Source: Candidatus Methylopumilus turicensis (GTDB taxonomy: Bacteria; Pseudomonadota; Gammaproteobacteria; Burkholderiales; Methylophilaceae). Taken from it: 64,000 nt of DNA. The position numbers were made by a program, and so were the translations under genes. Every line of letters begins with the position of its first letter. Position 1 is the first letter of the stretch. The stretch covers positions 1,674,001-1,738,000 of the forward strand of contig NZ_LN794158.1 in NCBI RefSeq assembly GCF_000953015.1. Direction: 5' to 3'. Positions 10,210 to 19,851 of this stretch are shown piece after piece. The notes beneath the pieces were generated by a model. That model saw only the letters and a list, made by a program, of their open reading frames with translations. It was not told where the DNA came from and made no database searches.

Positions 10210-11216
10210 TAAATTTTCACCAATTTTCCTGATGCGGCAGACTCAAGCGTCGCTACAATTGTTGCGCAGTTATTCTTGGCGTCATCAAAGTTTAACAACG
10301 TTGGTTTGTCATTGAGGACGCAATCGCTAAAGTGCTCTATCTCGAGATCGAAATGATTACTCGCTAAATAAACGCCCTCACCCTTGCGGCCATCCTCCGT
10401 CCACCAACTCACAACAGGTAAATCATTCGAGCCTGGCAACTGCCAAACGGTATGACACTTAATACTTCCCTTTGTACCAACGATCGTATATTCAGACTGG
10501 CGACTACACTCAAAACTCGTATCAAAATGACCACGCTTGCCATCACCAAAATCGATGAGACCACTTGTTGAAATATCAGCCCCTGTTTTAGCGTATTTTG
10601 CCGTCGCCATCACACTGATTGGCGCGGTATCAAAGCAATGTCGTAAAGTATGAATCGCGTATGGACCGATGTCCCACATTGCACCACCGCCATTGTTCGC
10701 ATCATTGGCTAATCGATACATACGCGCTTCGCGCATCATGAAGGAATAACTCGCTTTCGCAAACATCACTTCGCCAATCAGGCCTGACCCCACAATCTCT
10801 TTAACCCGCTGATGCTGAGGATGAAAGCGATACATAAACCCTTCCATTACTTTGACATCATGCTTTAGCGCCGCCGCTTCTATCGCCTCAATATCTGCAA
10901 CCTTAATCGCCATGGGCTTTTCGATCAGTACATGCTTGCCAGCCGCAATCGCCTTTAATGCCCATTCGGCATGTTCATGGTTAGCAAGCGGAATATAAAC
11001 GGCTTGAACGTTAGGATCGCCCAGCAGGTCTTCGAGCGCATCGTATGTTTTTACGCCCTGCAACTGCGGCGCATATTTCGCCAGCGTTTCGGCCGCCGCA
11101 CCTGCACGACGACTCGCAATCGCAACAAGTTCTGAATTGCTCGCATGTACGATAGCAGGAAGCAAACGTTCATTTACCCGCGCCGCACCTAAAATTCCCC
11201 AACGTAATTTATTCAT
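10209..11216 (-). CDS. Gfo/Idh/MocA family NAD(P)-dependent oxidoreductase
   Basis: A 335-residue protein with an N-terminal Rossmann fold (KLRWGILGAARVNERLLPAI). The signature EKPMAIKVADIEAIEAAA (near 95) contains the conserved EKP lysine, and a C-terminal alpha/beta substrate domain follows. The family oxidises or reduces sugars, inositols and similar polyols. The substrate here cannot be read from sequence. I prefer the ATG at 11216, which has GGAT in ribosome-site position. A TTG at 11240 would add eight residues. It is probably co-transcribed with the HIT gene it overlaps. Confidence 0.85.
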   Translation of the reverse strand: MNKLRWGILGAARVNERLLPAIVHASNSELVAIASRRAGAAAETLAKYAPQLQGVKTYDALEDLLGDPNVQAVYIPLANHEHAEWALKAIAAGKHVLIEKPMAIKVADIEAIEAAALKHDVKVMEGFMYRFHPQHQRVKEIVGSGLIGEVMFAKASYSFMMREARMYRLANDANNGGGAMWDIGPYAIHTLRHCFDTAPISVMATAKYAKTGADISTSGLIDFGDGKRGHFDTSFECSRQSEYTIVGTKGSIKCHTVWQLPGSNDLPVVSWWTEDGRKGEGVYLASNHFDLEIEHFSDCVLNDKPTLLNFDDAKNNCATIVATLESAASGKLVKI

Positions 11217-11309
11217 TTTAATATCCAAACGTATTTTCAAAAACCATGGTTAAATCAATCATCAATCAATGATTAACACTATAAAATCGTTAGCATCGTT
11301 CTAAGCGCA

Positions 11310-12530
11310 CTAAACTGTCAGCTCAGACAAAGAGCCAGCAGGAAAAAGATTGGGAAAGTAATATCCCGTTGCAATCGTCGGGAAGCCAACGCGAACTTGG
11401 CCCTTAAGAGAATCAGACTTTAAAAAGCCTCTCTTAATCAAATCACCAAGGACATCACGAGCGACACGTTCACCCAAACCAGTAATTCTAGCGGCCTCAC
11501 CCCGAGAAAACTCACCGCGAACAATCGCTTCAACCACTAATCGATAAGCTTCTTTTTTGATTGGCGCTGTGGCTGAGATAATCGAAAAAAAGTTTTCTAC
11601 GCGTTTCACTAACTTATCTAACTCAAACATTTCCGTCATAAATTGCACTTGATCTAAACAGACATCCACATAAAACTCGGCAAACGCCTGCAAAGCAGAC
11701 AGCGACAAATTACCGCGACCATCAAAATCACCTCTACGTAAGCTATCTGCATCCTGAAGCAACGCCTTATACTCATCCACACGCCTAGCCAATCCTCTGG
11801 AAGGAGACCACAACCCAATGCCCTCAATTCCCGCCGCCTTCATCACCAGCACGGCAAACAATCTTGCCGCTCGTCCATTCCCATCTAAAAAAGGATGAAT
11901 CCATAACAAACGATGGTGCGAACAAGCTACCAACGATAATCGCTGAAAAGGCAATTTCCGGTGACGCCAAGCTTCCATATAGGCTGACTGAAAACGCCTC
12001 AGGAATTCAGGCAAAGCAGTGTATTGAGGTGGGTAATGGATACCTACCTGCACTTCTGATGTCCTTAATTGACCAGGCAACACCCGCTCTTGTTTGCCGC
12101 CGTCACTTGACACAGAAACATGCAAATCCTCTGGCAATCTTGAATAGAACTCACGGTGAATTGAGGCAATAAATTCTTGTGAAAAAAGCGCATCATCCGG
12201 CACAGGACAATCTAGCAACAAACGCTCAGCATCAATATGCGCTTTAGCTTCTATCTGCAGTATGCGCTTTTCAGCGGTGCTAGCGTAATCACCTGCCATG
12301 GCGCGCTCAATATCAACTGGCTTGGTGTTATGCCCCTCAATCAAATTAGAGTAATAACAATTCATGCTACTCACTAACAACGACACTTCTTTTGCCGTCG
12401 TTGGATGAATGAGTGCAGAGAGCATGGCTGAGTCACGATCTAATGCATAACACTTTGCAAAAAAATCCTCACCCTCCTCAAAAATGAGGGGCTCCATTTG
12501 GGTTGCATTTTTGGGAAAGATATAGGACAT
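11310..12530 (-). CDS. Fic family AMPylase-like protein with C-terminal winged helix
   Basis: A 406-residue protein. The catalytic motif HPFLDGNGR starts at His212. An N-terminal inhibitory motif SNLIEG at 61-66 matches the [S/T]xxxE[G/N] helix of class II Fic proteins, which blocks ATP until released. The C-terminal third (about 315-390) reads as a winged-helix domain (RGEAARITGLGERVARDVLGDLIKRGFL). Fic enzymes usually attach AMP to target-protein hydroxyls. The target is unknown. No Shine-Dalgarno is visible: one copy of a direct repeat occupies that position. It stands alone between core genes and may be a later insertion, though base composition is not obviously different. Confidence 0.88.
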   Translation of the reverse strand: MSYIFPKNATQMEPLIFEEGEDFFAKCYALDRDSAMLSALIHPTTAKEVSLLVSSMNCYYSNLIEGHNTKPVDIERAMAGDYASTAEKRILQIEAKAHIDAERLLLDCPVPDDALFSQEFIASIHREFYSRLPEDLHVSVSSDGGKQERVLPGQLRTSEVQVGIHYPPQYTALPEFLRRFQSAYMEAWRHRKLPFQRLSLVACSHHRLLWIHPFLDGNGRAARLFAVLVMKAAGIEGIGLWSPSRGLARRVDEYKALLQDADSLRRGDFDGRGNLSLSALQAFAEFYVDVCLDQVQFMTEMFELDKLVKRVENFFSIISATAPIKKEAYRLVVEAIVRGEFSRGEAARITGLGERVARDVLGDLIKRGFLKSDSLKGQVRVGFPTIATGYYFPNLFPAGSLSELTV

Positions 12531-12531
12531 T

Positions 12532-12619
12532 TGCCGATAATTTTGCCGATATAATTACTTATATAATATAGATTTATTTGGAATTAAACAAATATTTATG
12601 CCGATAATTTTGCCAATAT
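12532..12619. repeat. Direct-repeat pair, candidate operator of the Fic gene
   Basis: Two 21-bp copies lie in the same orientation at 12532-12552 and 12599-12619, with one difference. Each contains two TGCCRATA units (first copy GCCGATAATTTTGCC, then GATAT; second copy ends AATAT). Copy one ends one base before the Fic ATG. Between the copies on the minus strand is an AT-rich TATATTATATAAG stretch that could hold a -10 box. The layout fits operators flanking a promoter, perhaps bound by the protein's own winged helix. Confidence 0.6.
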
Positions 12620-12634
12620 ATTTTGAGAAGTAAA

Positions 12635-12732
12635 CATATGTGCAATCGTCACATATGGCGAACGGCGCTTCAGACGACTATCACACTACTTAATCCGCTT
12701 AAGACCTACTGACGATCGAAAGATGATCGTCA
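12635..12732. other. Two hairpins between the Fic gene and lipA
   Basis: CATATGTG (12635-12642) is inverted as CACATATG (12650-12657) with a 7-base loop. TGACGATC (12710-12717) is inverted as GATCGTCA (12725-12732), also with a 7-base loop. The second lies 44-66 bases past the lipA stop and may end that operon's transcript, but neither has a U-tract. I see no gene in 12620-12775. Confidence 0.5.
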
Positions 12733-12775
12733 TTGAATATTTTCATTTACTTATATCTGCTTACAACCGGTTAAA

Positions 12776-13744
12776 TTAAATGCCAGCCTGCGTGTCTGCA
12801 TGGTACGAACTTCTCACCATTGGGCCACAGGCTGCTTTGGTAAAACCCATTGCAAGCGCTTGTTGCTCAAACTCTGCGAAGCGCTCAGGGGTCACAAACC
12901 GCACCACCGGCAAGTGGTGCTGACTAGGCTGTAAATACTGTCCTAAAGTTAGGATCGTGACACCATGGTTTCGTAAATCCTGCATGACTTCTAAAATCTC
13001 TTCGTCCGTTTCGCCTAAGCCCAACATGAGGCCTGATTTAGTGGGCACATTTGGGTGTAACTCACCAAAAACTTTAAGGAGATTGAGTGAGTTTTGATAA
13101 TCGGCACCTGGACGCGCTTCTTTATAAAGGCGCGGCACAGTTTCTAGATTATGGTTCATGACATCGGGCGGAGCGATTTTAAGAATCTCAACTGCCGTTT
13201 CTAAGCGCCCGCGAAAATCTGGGACGAGCACTTCAATTTTAATTTCTGGCGACTGCTCGCGCACTGCTTGAATACAGTCAACAAAGTGCTGTGCACCGCC
13301 ATCCATCAAGTCATCTCTATCTACGCTGGTAATCACCACGTAACGCAAATGCATTTGAGCAATGGTACGAGCTAGGTTGATTGGCTCATTCACATCAGGT
13401 GCTAGTGGTTTGCCATGTGACACATCGCAGAATGGGCAACGGCGGGTGCAAATATCACCCAAAATCATAAAGGTCGCTGTCCCGCCACTAAAGCATTCGC
13501 CAATGTTAGGGCAAGAGGCTTCTTCACACACTGTGTGTAGTTTGTTTTCACGAAGAACTTGTTTGATTTCTTGAAAGCGCGCGCTATCTGGCACTTTCAT
13601 CCGTATCCATTCGGGCTTACGCATCGGTGCTTGCGGCACAATTTTAATTGGAATGCGTGCAGTTTTTTGCTCGCTGGTTTCTTTGACACCCGCAATTTTA
13701 CTTGGGCGTTTTAATTCAGCAGATTTGTTCGCTTGTTCGGTCAT
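12776..13744 (-). CDS. lipA: Lipoyl synthase
   Basis: A radical-SAM enzyme that inserts two sulfurs into protein-bound octanoyl groups to make lipoate on 2-oxoacid dehydrogenases and GcvH. Both iron-sulfur motifs are present in 322 residues: the auxiliary cluster [12 protein letters not shown] and the radical-SAM cluster CTRRCPFC. The C-terminal [11 protein letters not shown] contains the conserved RSSY of this family. The ATG overlaps the lipB stop by four bases (ATGA). It is last in the mre-mrd-dacA-lip block, in the same order as E. coli. Confidence 0.97.
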   Translation of the reverse strand: MTEQANKSAELKRPSKIAGVKETSEQKTARIPIKIVPQAPMRKPEWIRMKVPDSARFQEIKQVLRENKLHTVCEEASCPNIGECFSGGTATFMILGDICTRRCPFCDVSHGKPLAPDVNEPINLARTIAQMHLRYVVITSVDRDDLMDGGAQHFVDCIQAVREQSPEIKIEVLVPDFRGRLETAVEILKIAPPDVMNHNLETVPRLYKEARPGADYQNSLNLLKVFGELHPNVPTKSGLMLGLGETDEEILEVMQDLRNHGVTILTLGQYLQPSQHHLPVVRFVTPERFAEFEQQALAMGFTKAACGPMVRSSYHADTQAGI

Positions 13745-14367
13745 ATTGAAATGGAATAGCCTAATTCTTTAATCAGGTATTTTAGCAGTTTTGTGGCGGC
13801 TTCTGTTTGCGTTAAATCGACCCCTAAGGATTTTAACTGCGTGACTTCTAAGCCTTGATAGCCGCATGGATCGATCGCGTTAAACGGTGACAAATCCATA
13901 TCTACATTGAGAGATAAACCGTGATAACAACATTCTTTTTTTAAACGCAAACCAAGCGATGCAATCTTTTTCTCTTGAACATAAACGCCTGGCGCATCGG
14001 CTTTAGCAGCAGCATCGACATTTGATTCCTTCAGAAGTGCGATCACAGCGTTTTCCATAGCGCTGACTAGCTGGCGGATGTTAATGCCTTTGCGTTTAAG
14101 GTCGATCAAGAAATAAATGATGATTTGGCCGGGCCCATGAAAGGTAATTTTTCCGCCTCTATCCGTATTCACAACGGGAATATCATCGCGGGAAGGCATG
14201 CGAACATTCTTGCGATTTAACCCTAAGGTATAAACCGGGGAGTGTTCGGTGAGCCAGATTTCATCTGGCGTTTCAGCGGCTCTATTTGTGGTGAAATCTT
14301 GCATGGCGCGCCAAGTGTTTTCAAACTCAGTACGCCCTAAATGACGAATAACAATATTTGAACTCAA
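13741..14367 (-). CDS. lipB: Octanoyl-[acyl-carrier-protein] transferase
   Basis: Transfers octanoate from ACP to lipoyl domains, the step before LipA. The 208 residues contain the family motif [13 protein letters not shown] with its catalytic-region Gly-rich loop, the lysine in [12 protein letters not shown], and the catalytic-cysteine segment [16 protein letters not shown] in the form [12 protein letters not shown]. The reading frame offers TTG at 14367 and no ATG near the conserved start, so a TTG start is proposed. It is coupled to lipA by a four-base overlap and lies 15 bases after ybeD. Confidence 0.95.
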   Translation of the reverse strand: MSSNIVIRHLGRTEFENTWRAMQDFTTNRAAETPDEIWLTEHSPVYTLGLNRKNVRMPSRDDIPVVNTDRGGKITFHGPGQIIIYFLIDLKRKGINIRQLVSAMENAVIALLKESNVDAAAKADAPGVYVQEKKIASLGLRLKKECCYHGLSLNVDMDLSPFNAIDPCGYQGLEVTQLKSLGVDLTQTEAATKLLKYLIKELGYSISI

Positions 14368-14382
14368 TGCTTTTGACTCAAA

Positions 14383-14673
14383 TTACACGACGTACTTCAC
14401 TTGCGGATGTTCGGAAAGCGCACGATAAATACTGTCTAGTTGCATTTTAGAAGTGACATAGACATTGCAGCTCAAGCTGATGAAACGGCCGCCACTACTC
14501 GCACGCATGTCTACCTTTGAAGCATCAAAGGAAGGTGCGTGCGCTTGAATGATTTTTACCATGGTCGCGGCAAAATCATCATGCGTCTCACCCATGACCT
14601 TAATTAAAAAGTCACAAGGAAACTCAACGAGCGTCTCTTCCGTTTTATCGATTTCTGGCTTTTGGTTTGCCAT
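14383..14673 (-). CDS. ybeD: DUF493/YbeD family protein
   Basis: A 96-residue protein with the small ferredoxin-like alpha/beta fold of DUF493. Visible landmarks are FPCDFLIKVMGE near 18 and SSGGRFISLSCNVYVTSKMQLDSIYRALSEHPQVKYVV at the end (given as the general region 59-96). The family is linked to lipoate genes by position, here between dacA and lipB exactly as in E. coli. A regulatory ACT-like role has been suggested for the fold, but the molecular function is not established. Confidence 0.88.
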   Translation of the reverse strand: MANQKPEIDKTEETLVEFPCDFLIKVMGETHDDFAATMVKIIQAHAPSFDASKVDMRASSGGRFISLSCNVYVTSKMQLDSIYRALSEHPQVKYVV

Positions 14674-14688
14674 AAAACTGATCCTTTT

Positions 14689-15840
14689 TTATGCAAACAA
14701 CAACATGAAGCTATCCCAAAGTCGGCCGAAAATACCAGCGACTTTCACCTCTTTTGCGGCAAGCAATTTCTGCTCATCAACCACTTTCTCATCGATGACA
14801 AATTGTATCCTGCCGATTTCTTGACCTTTTGCGACTGGCGCAATTAAAGGTTGCTTGCTGATCACTTTCGCTTTAGCTCTGGCGTAATCCCCTTTTGGCA
14901 AGGTCACATAGAGATCTTGAAAGGTTGTCGCAGCAAGCTTGCTCTCAGTACCCTTCCACACTTTTTGTGTCGCAATCGTTGCGCCAGCTTTATAGACTAA
15001 ATGCGCGTCAAAGAACTGATACCCGTAATTCAATAATTTTTGACTTTCTGTCGCACGAGCATTGTCATTGGCAGCACCGAGCACCACAGAAATTAAACGA
15101 TGTTCACCGCGCTTAGCAGAAGAAATTAAACAAAAACCAGCTGATTCAGTATGGCCAGTTTTCATCCCATCCACATTTGGGTCAAGCCACAATAAGCGAT
15201 TGCGATTTGGTTGCGTGATTTTATTGTAGGTATATTCTTTAACGGAATACAGGCGTTTATATTGCTCTGGGAAGTCTTGTATGAGGGCCGTTGCGAGCAA
15301 TGATAGATCGTATGCCGTTGTGTAATGTTGCGCATCTGGCAAACCCGTCGCATTCATAAAATGGGTGTTCTTCATGCCAAGGCGCGCAGCCTCTTGGTTC
15401 ATTTTTGTTGCAAACGCGGCTTCAGTTCCGCCGATACCTTCAGCCAACGCGATTGATGCGTCATTTCCAGACTGAATAATCATGCCATGCAATAGCTCAT
15501 CCACCGTCACTGTCATGGTGGTGTCGACGAACATCTTCGACCCTTCAATACGCCAGGCTTTTTCAGAAATTGGTAGCGTTTGATCGAGTTGCAACTGACC
15601 ATTTTTTAGGGCTTTGAATGAAAGATAGGCCGTCATCAACTTAGTCAGTGAAGCGGGCTCAACACGGCTTTGACTCTGCTGTTCGGCAAGCACACGATTG
15701 CTATTAAAGTCTTTAAGCAAATAGGCTTTGACAGCCAATTCTGGGGCTGGAGCAACTTCTGCATACGCGTTACCAACGAATAAACTTAGGATTAGTACAA
15801 AAAATGAGGTGAAATAAGTCATGGTTTCTTTTGTGGGCAT
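14689..15840 (-). CDS. dacA: D-alanyl-D-alanine carboxypeptidase (PBP5/6 type)
   Basis: Trims the terminal D-Ala from peptidoglycan pentapeptides in the periplasm. All three penicillin-binding motifs are present: SLTKLMTAY (SxxK), SGNDAS (SxN) and KTGHTESAG (KTG). A signal peptide ends near VGNAYA. The C-terminal helix region (IFGRLWDSFMLLF) is the amphipathic membrane anchor of PBP5. I chose the ATG at 15840 (383 residues). A TTG at 15867 would overlap rlpA, and an ATG at 15822 is the other option. It follows rlpA after 13 bases. Confidence 0.93.
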   Translation of the reverse strand: MPTKETMTYFTSFFVLILSLFVGNAYAEVAPAPELAVKAYLLKDFNSNRVLAEQQSQSRVEPASLTKLMTAYLSFKALKNGQLQLDQTLPISEKAWRIEGSKMFVDTTMTVTVDELLHGMIIQSGNDASIALAEGIGGTEAAFATKMNQEAARLGMKNTHFMNATGLPDAQHYTTAYDLSLLATALIQDFPEQYKRLYSVKEYTYNKITQPNRNRLLWLDPNVDGMKTGHTESAGFCLISSAKRGEHRLISVVLGAANDNARATESQKLLNYGYQFFDAHLVYKAGATIATQKVWKGTESKLAATTFQDLYVTLPKGDYARAKAKVISKQPLIAPVAKGQEIGRIQFVIDEKVVDEQKLLAAKEVKVAGIFGRLWDSFMLLFA

Positions 15841-15853
15841 TTCTCTGTTTGAT

Positions 15854-16837
15854 TTAGGGTTGATCAATAATGTAGGTGTTAAGGCCTAGTGCTTTTTTAA
15901 CTTTTTCCGCGGCAAGCTCTGCCATCGCTCTATTAGCGTAAGGACCAATACGGACGCGGTATATGCCTTGATTGTACCAGTTATTGATAGGCATATTTTC
16001 AACTAAGTTATCGCCCGTTATCTTTCTAGCCAACAGCTCAGCGTTTTCAGATGACTTAAACGCCCCTACTTGGACAAAGCTTCCTGGCATAGCGATTGGA
16101 TTGCGCTTCTCTTGGTTAAGGGATTTAGCTGCAGCATCAGAAATGTTCCTAGCCGCTGGCGCATCTGCGCTTTTTAATGGCTCGATTTTAACGCTTGTGC
16201 TGTCATCCACCGCAGCAGTATTAGGTGGCGTCGAAAGCGATGTGTTTTGCACATACTTTCTGGCATCAATGGCTTCAACATCGACGATCCCACTCCCCTT
16301 TCCAGACAGTCCTAACTTATAAGACGCTGCATAAGATAGATCAATCAGTCGATCACTATGAAATGGGCCGCGGTCATTAATGCGCACAATGACCGTTTTT
16401 TGATTTTCTGGATTCGTGACGCGAACATAACTGGGTAAAGGCAAAATAGGATGCGCACCCGTCATGCCATACATATCATAGACCTCCCCTATTGAGGTTT
16501 TTTGACCGTGATATCGCTTTCCATACCAAGAGGCTACACCGCGTTTCTTGTAAGGCTGAAATTCGGTCATCGGCGTATAGTAATTACCTAAAGCACTATA
16601 CGGTTTGTTAGCGCGCACCATCAATGGCTCAATGCGGGGAATTGCATCAGGTGTTGCCTCAAGATTGGCTGGCGGATTTTCGCCTGGGCCATCATCTAAA
16701 TAATAGCCGCCCGACTTTTTAGCTTTACTCACTTCCGTTGGCTTGGTTGGCTCGCTCGTCTTCACCGACGGACTTCCTCCGCAAGCAACGAGTAAAAAGG
16801 TAAGTAAAGCTGGAATGAAAATATGGATCAATTTCAT
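15854..16837 (-). CDS. rlpA: Septal ring lytic transglycosylase RlpA family lipoprotein
   Basis: A 327-residue outer-membrane lipoprotein. The lipobox LVAC (Cys19) ends the signal peptide. A double-psi beta-barrel domain follows (about 95-190, KKRGVASWYGKRYHGQKTSIGE and the catalytic-region RINDRGPFHSDRLIDLS). After a variable linker comes a C-terminal SPOR domain (about 250-325, PGSFVQVGAF...YRVRIGPY) that binds glycan strands stripped of peptide. RlpA cleaves such naked strands at the septum. Its ATG overlaps the rodA stop by four bases. Longer motifs are described rather than quoted in full. Confidence 0.93.
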   Translation of the reverse strand: MKLIHIFIPALLTFLLVACGGSPSVKTSEPTKPTEVSKAKKSGGYYLDDGPGENPPANLEATPDAIPRIEPLMVRANKPYSALGNYYTPMTEFQPYKKRGVASWYGKRYHGQKTSIGEVYDMYGMTGAHPILPLPSYVRVTNPENQKTVIVRINDRGPFHSDRLIDLSYAASYKLGLSGKGSGIVDVEAIDARKYVQNTSLSTPPNTAAVDDSTSVKIEPLKSADAPAARNISDAAAKSLNQEKRNPIAMPGSFVQVGAFKSSENAELLARKITGDNLVENMPINNWYNQGIYRVRIGPYANRAMAELAAEKVKKALGLNTYIIDQP

Positions 16838-17931
16838 GATGTCGACATCAATGTTTTATGCGTATGAATACTCATTAGAATACCAAAGCCCAATAATATC
16901 GTGACCAAAGAAGTGCCGCCATAACTGACAAAAGGCAAGGGCACACCGACGACAGGCAATATTCCGCTTACCATGCCAATATTGACGAACACATAGGTAA
17001 AAAATGTCAGCGTAATACTGCCCGCCAATAAACGCGTAAACGTATTTTGAGCTTGTGACGAAATCACTAATCCACGGCCAATAAGTAGCATGAACAAAAT
17101 CAGTAACAAGACGTTACCCAAAAATCCAAACTCCTCACCAAACACCGCAAAAATAAAGTCCGTCGTGCGTTCTGGTAAGAAATCAAGTTGTGATTGTGTT
17201 CCTTCCATCCAACCTTTACCGGCTAAACCACCTGAGCCTAATGCAATACTAGCCTGAATGGTGTGGTACCCAGCGCCTAATGGGTCTTGATAAGGGTCGA
17301 ACAAAATCTCAATTCTTCTGCGCTGATAGTCGTGTAGCATCGACCAAAAAATAGGGGCCATGACGGCCACTGAAACTGCGCCTCCAGCCAATATTTTCCA
17401 ACTTAATCCAGCTAAGAATAAAACATAAAAGCCAGCCGCAGTGACAATCAAGGCGGTGCCCAAATCAGGTTGTTTCATAATCAAGCCAACAGGCACCACC
17501 AAGAGTAATGCAGCCACACCGTAATCTAACCAGCGTAAACTTTGCTCACGCCTTGAAAAATACCAAGCCAACATCATCGGCGCCGCTATCTTCATCAGTT
17601 CTGAGGGTTGAATCCTACCGATGCCTAAGTTGAGCCAACGTCTTGCGCCATGACTAATTTCACCAAACAACGCCACGCCGACTAGCATTAATAATCCGAG
17701 GATAAAAAGTGGCAATGCAATTCGCTCTAAATAATGAGGCGAAGTATTCGCGGCAAGCCACATGATCGTTAATGCAGCCAGAATGTTGAGCAGCTGAGAA
17801 CCAACGCGATCAAAACTGCCTCCCGATGCACTATATAAAACAAACAGCCCAACAACACAGCTAAAAAGAATACAACCCATTAAAAATGGATCGATATACT
17901 TTTTCAATCGCTCAGCAATTTGACTAATCAT
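16834..17931 (-). CDS. rodA: Rod-shape SEDS glycosyltransferase RodA
   Basis: A polytopic inner-membrane peptidoglycan polymerase of the elongasome, working with PBP2. The 365 residues contain about ten membrane segments, the family motif GARRWLNLGIGRIQPSELMK near the centre and the C-terminal GVPLPFVSYGGTS. I chose the ATG at 17931 because GAGG lies nine bases upstream. An ATG at 17940 or a TTG at 17949 would extend it. The gene overlaps mrdA by eight bases and rlpA by four, so the set is tightly coupled. Confidence 0.93.
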   Translation of the reverse strand: MISQIAERLKKYIDPFLMGCILFSCVVGLFVLYSASGGSFDRVGSQLLNILAALTIMWLAANTSPHYLERIALPLFILGLLMLVGVALFGEISHGARRWLNLGIGRIQPSELMKIAAPMMLAWYFSRREQSLRWLDYGVAALLLVVPVGLIMKQPDLGTALIVTAAGFYVLFLAGLSWKILAGGAVSVAVMAPIFWSMLHDYQRRRIEILFDPYQDPLGAGYHTIQASIALGSGGLAGKGWMEGTQSQLDFLPERTTDFIFAVFGEEFGFLGNVLLLILFMLLIGRGLVISSQAQNTFTRLLAGSITLTFFTYVFVNIGMVSGILPVVGVPLPFVSYGGTSLVTILLGFGILMSIHTHKTLMSTS

Positions 17932-19846
17932 GTGGAGCATCCTCGACAATAGACGCTTCAGGCTTTTTGCTGGCGTCCTGTGGTGGTGTGACGGGCGTTT
18001 TTCCTAGGAGATAATAATCCATGACTTTACGGGCAATAGGGCCCGCTGCTGAACCACCATGACCGCCGTTTTCAACAATCACTGCCACAGCAATTTTTGG
18101 GTCATCAGCAGGGGCGTAAGCAATAAATAAAGCATGGTCGCGATGACGCTCATCCATACTTCCCGCATTATATTTCGCGCCCTGCTTGATACCCACGACC
18201 TGAGCGGTTCCTGTTTTTGCCGCGATACTATAGCTGCTGCCTGCCCCCACGCTCGCGGCAGTCCCACCAGGCTGAGTCACCGCCGTCATGCCCGCTCTTA
18301 CAATTTCAATGTTACCCGTATCAAGCGCGATCTCATCCAACTTTGTGATGGGCATTAAATGCGTTTCTGCCCCATTATGCTTTTGAATGCTGCTCACCAA
18401 ATGCGGCTTCATTGCAATGCCATTATTCGCCAGCGCCGCTGTTGCCTGCGCGAGCTGCATTGGCGTGACCAAGGTATAGCCTTGGCCAATTCCGACAATC
18501 ACCGTTTCACCTGGATACCATTTTTGTTTCCAACGACGCCATTTCCATTCAGGCGTTGGTAACAAACCACCAATCTCACCCGCCAAATCTACACCTGTTT
18601 TTTTCCCAAAGCCGAAGTGACTGACGAAAGAAGTGAGTTTATCAATACCCAGCTCTAACGCGAGTCCATAAAAAAATGTATCGCAAGAAACAGTAATCGC
18701 CTTTTGCATATCCACTTGACCATGGCCACCTGGTTTCCAATCACGATACTGATGCGAGCTACCTGCTAATGTATAAAACCCAGGGTCACCTATACTGAAA
18801 GGCGGCTTGCGCTTCGCTTCTTGTAAGCCGGCCATTGCAACAAAAGGCTTAAATGTTGACCCTGGTGGATAGATACCCCGAATAGGACGGTTGATGAGGG
18901 GACGATCCAAGGATTGATTGAGCGATTTCCAGGTATCCGCATCAATGCCATCCACAAAGAGATTTGGGTCAAAGGTTGGCATACTCACATAAGATAAAAT
19001 TTCACCATTTTTTGGATTAATTGCCACTAATGCGCCACGATGGTTTTCAAACGCTTTTTCGGCGATATCTTGCATCTTAGAGTCGATCGACAACACTAAG
19101 TTATCACCTGGCACTGGTGGTGTGCTTGATAACACCCGAATCGCATGGCCATCAGCATCAATTTCCACTTGCTGAAAACCTGTGGTGCCATGCAATTGAC
19201 GTTCGTAATATTGCTCAATACCACCCTTGCCTATGTGGTCAGAGCCTTTGTAATTAGAGAGGTCTTCAGACTGCTCGAGGACTTTAACATCCGCCGCATT
19301 AATACGCCCAATATAGCCAATCATATGCACACCAAGATTGCCTAGAGGGTAATGCCTAAAAAGTCGTGAGCGAATTTCTACACCAGGAAACTGATAGCGA
19401 TGCGCAGCAAATTTAGCGGCTTCTACTTCGTTTAGATGGGTTCTAATAGGGACACTCTCAAAACTGTGACTTTCTTGACGTAACTTTTTAAAACGCTTTC
19501 GGTCTTCAGCACTCACTTCAATTAACTGGCTAATATGATTAATGGTTGCTTCAACATCGACCGCTTTTGATGGGGTAATTTCCAAGGTGTAAACAAAGAA
19601 ATTATGCGCTAAGGTCACACCATTTCGATCAAGAATCAGGCCCCGATTAGGCACGATTGGAACCAATGAAACACGATTGTTTTCTGCAAGCGTGTGAAAA
19701 TAGTCGTACTTCAAAATCTGCAAATAAGCGAAGCGGCCTAACAAAATAGCAAAGCACAGCAATATCAAGACCATTGCCACGGTCAAGCGCGCGCTGTAAT
19801 GATGTTGCTCTAAAGAATGATTTTTTACTTCGAAACGCAAGCGCAT
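17924..19846 (-). CDS. mrdA: Penicillin-binding protein 2
   Basis: The elongation transpeptidase that cross-links glycan made by RodA. In 640 residues there is a short cytoplasmic start, one membrane helix (about 20-40), a dimerisation/pedestal domain, and the transpeptidase domain. Its motifs are STFK with the nucleophile near Ser330, SCD as the SxN equivalent, and KTGTAQ. I chose the ATG at 19846, five bases after the mreD stop. The longer open frame upstream reads through mreD and is unlikely to be used. Confidence 0.95.
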   Translation of the reverse strand: MRLRFEVKNHSLEQHHYSARLTVAMVLILLCFAILLGRFAYLQILKYDYFHTLAENNRVSLVPIVPNRGLILDRNGVTLAHNFFVYTLEITPSKAVDVEATINHISQLIEVSAEDRKRFKKLRQESHSFESVPIRTHLNEVEAAKFAAHRYQFPGVEIRSRLFRHYPLGNLGVHMIGYIGRINAADVKVLEQSEDLSNYKGSDHIGKGGIEQYYERQLHGTTGFQQVEIDADGHAIRVLSSTPPVPGDNLVLSIDSKMQDIAEKAFENHRGALVAINPKNGEILSYVSMPTFDPNLFVDGIDADTWKSLNQSLDRPLINRPIRGIYPPGSTFKPFVAMAGLQEAKRKPPFSIGDPGFYTLAGSSHQYRDWKPGGHGQVDMQKAITVSCDTFFYGLALELGIDKLTSFVSHFGFGKKTGVDLAGEIGGLLPTPEWKWRRWKQKWYPGETVIVGIGQGYTLVTPMQLAQATAALANNGIAMKPHLVSSIQKHNGAETHLMPITKLDEIALDTGNIEIVRAGMTAVTQPGGTAASVGAGSSYSIAAKTGTAQVVGIKQGAKYNAGSMDERHRDHALFIAYAPADDPKIAVAVIVENGGHGGSAAGPIARKVMDYYLLGKTPVTPPQDASKKPEASIVEDAPHD

Positions 19847-19851
19847 ATTAA

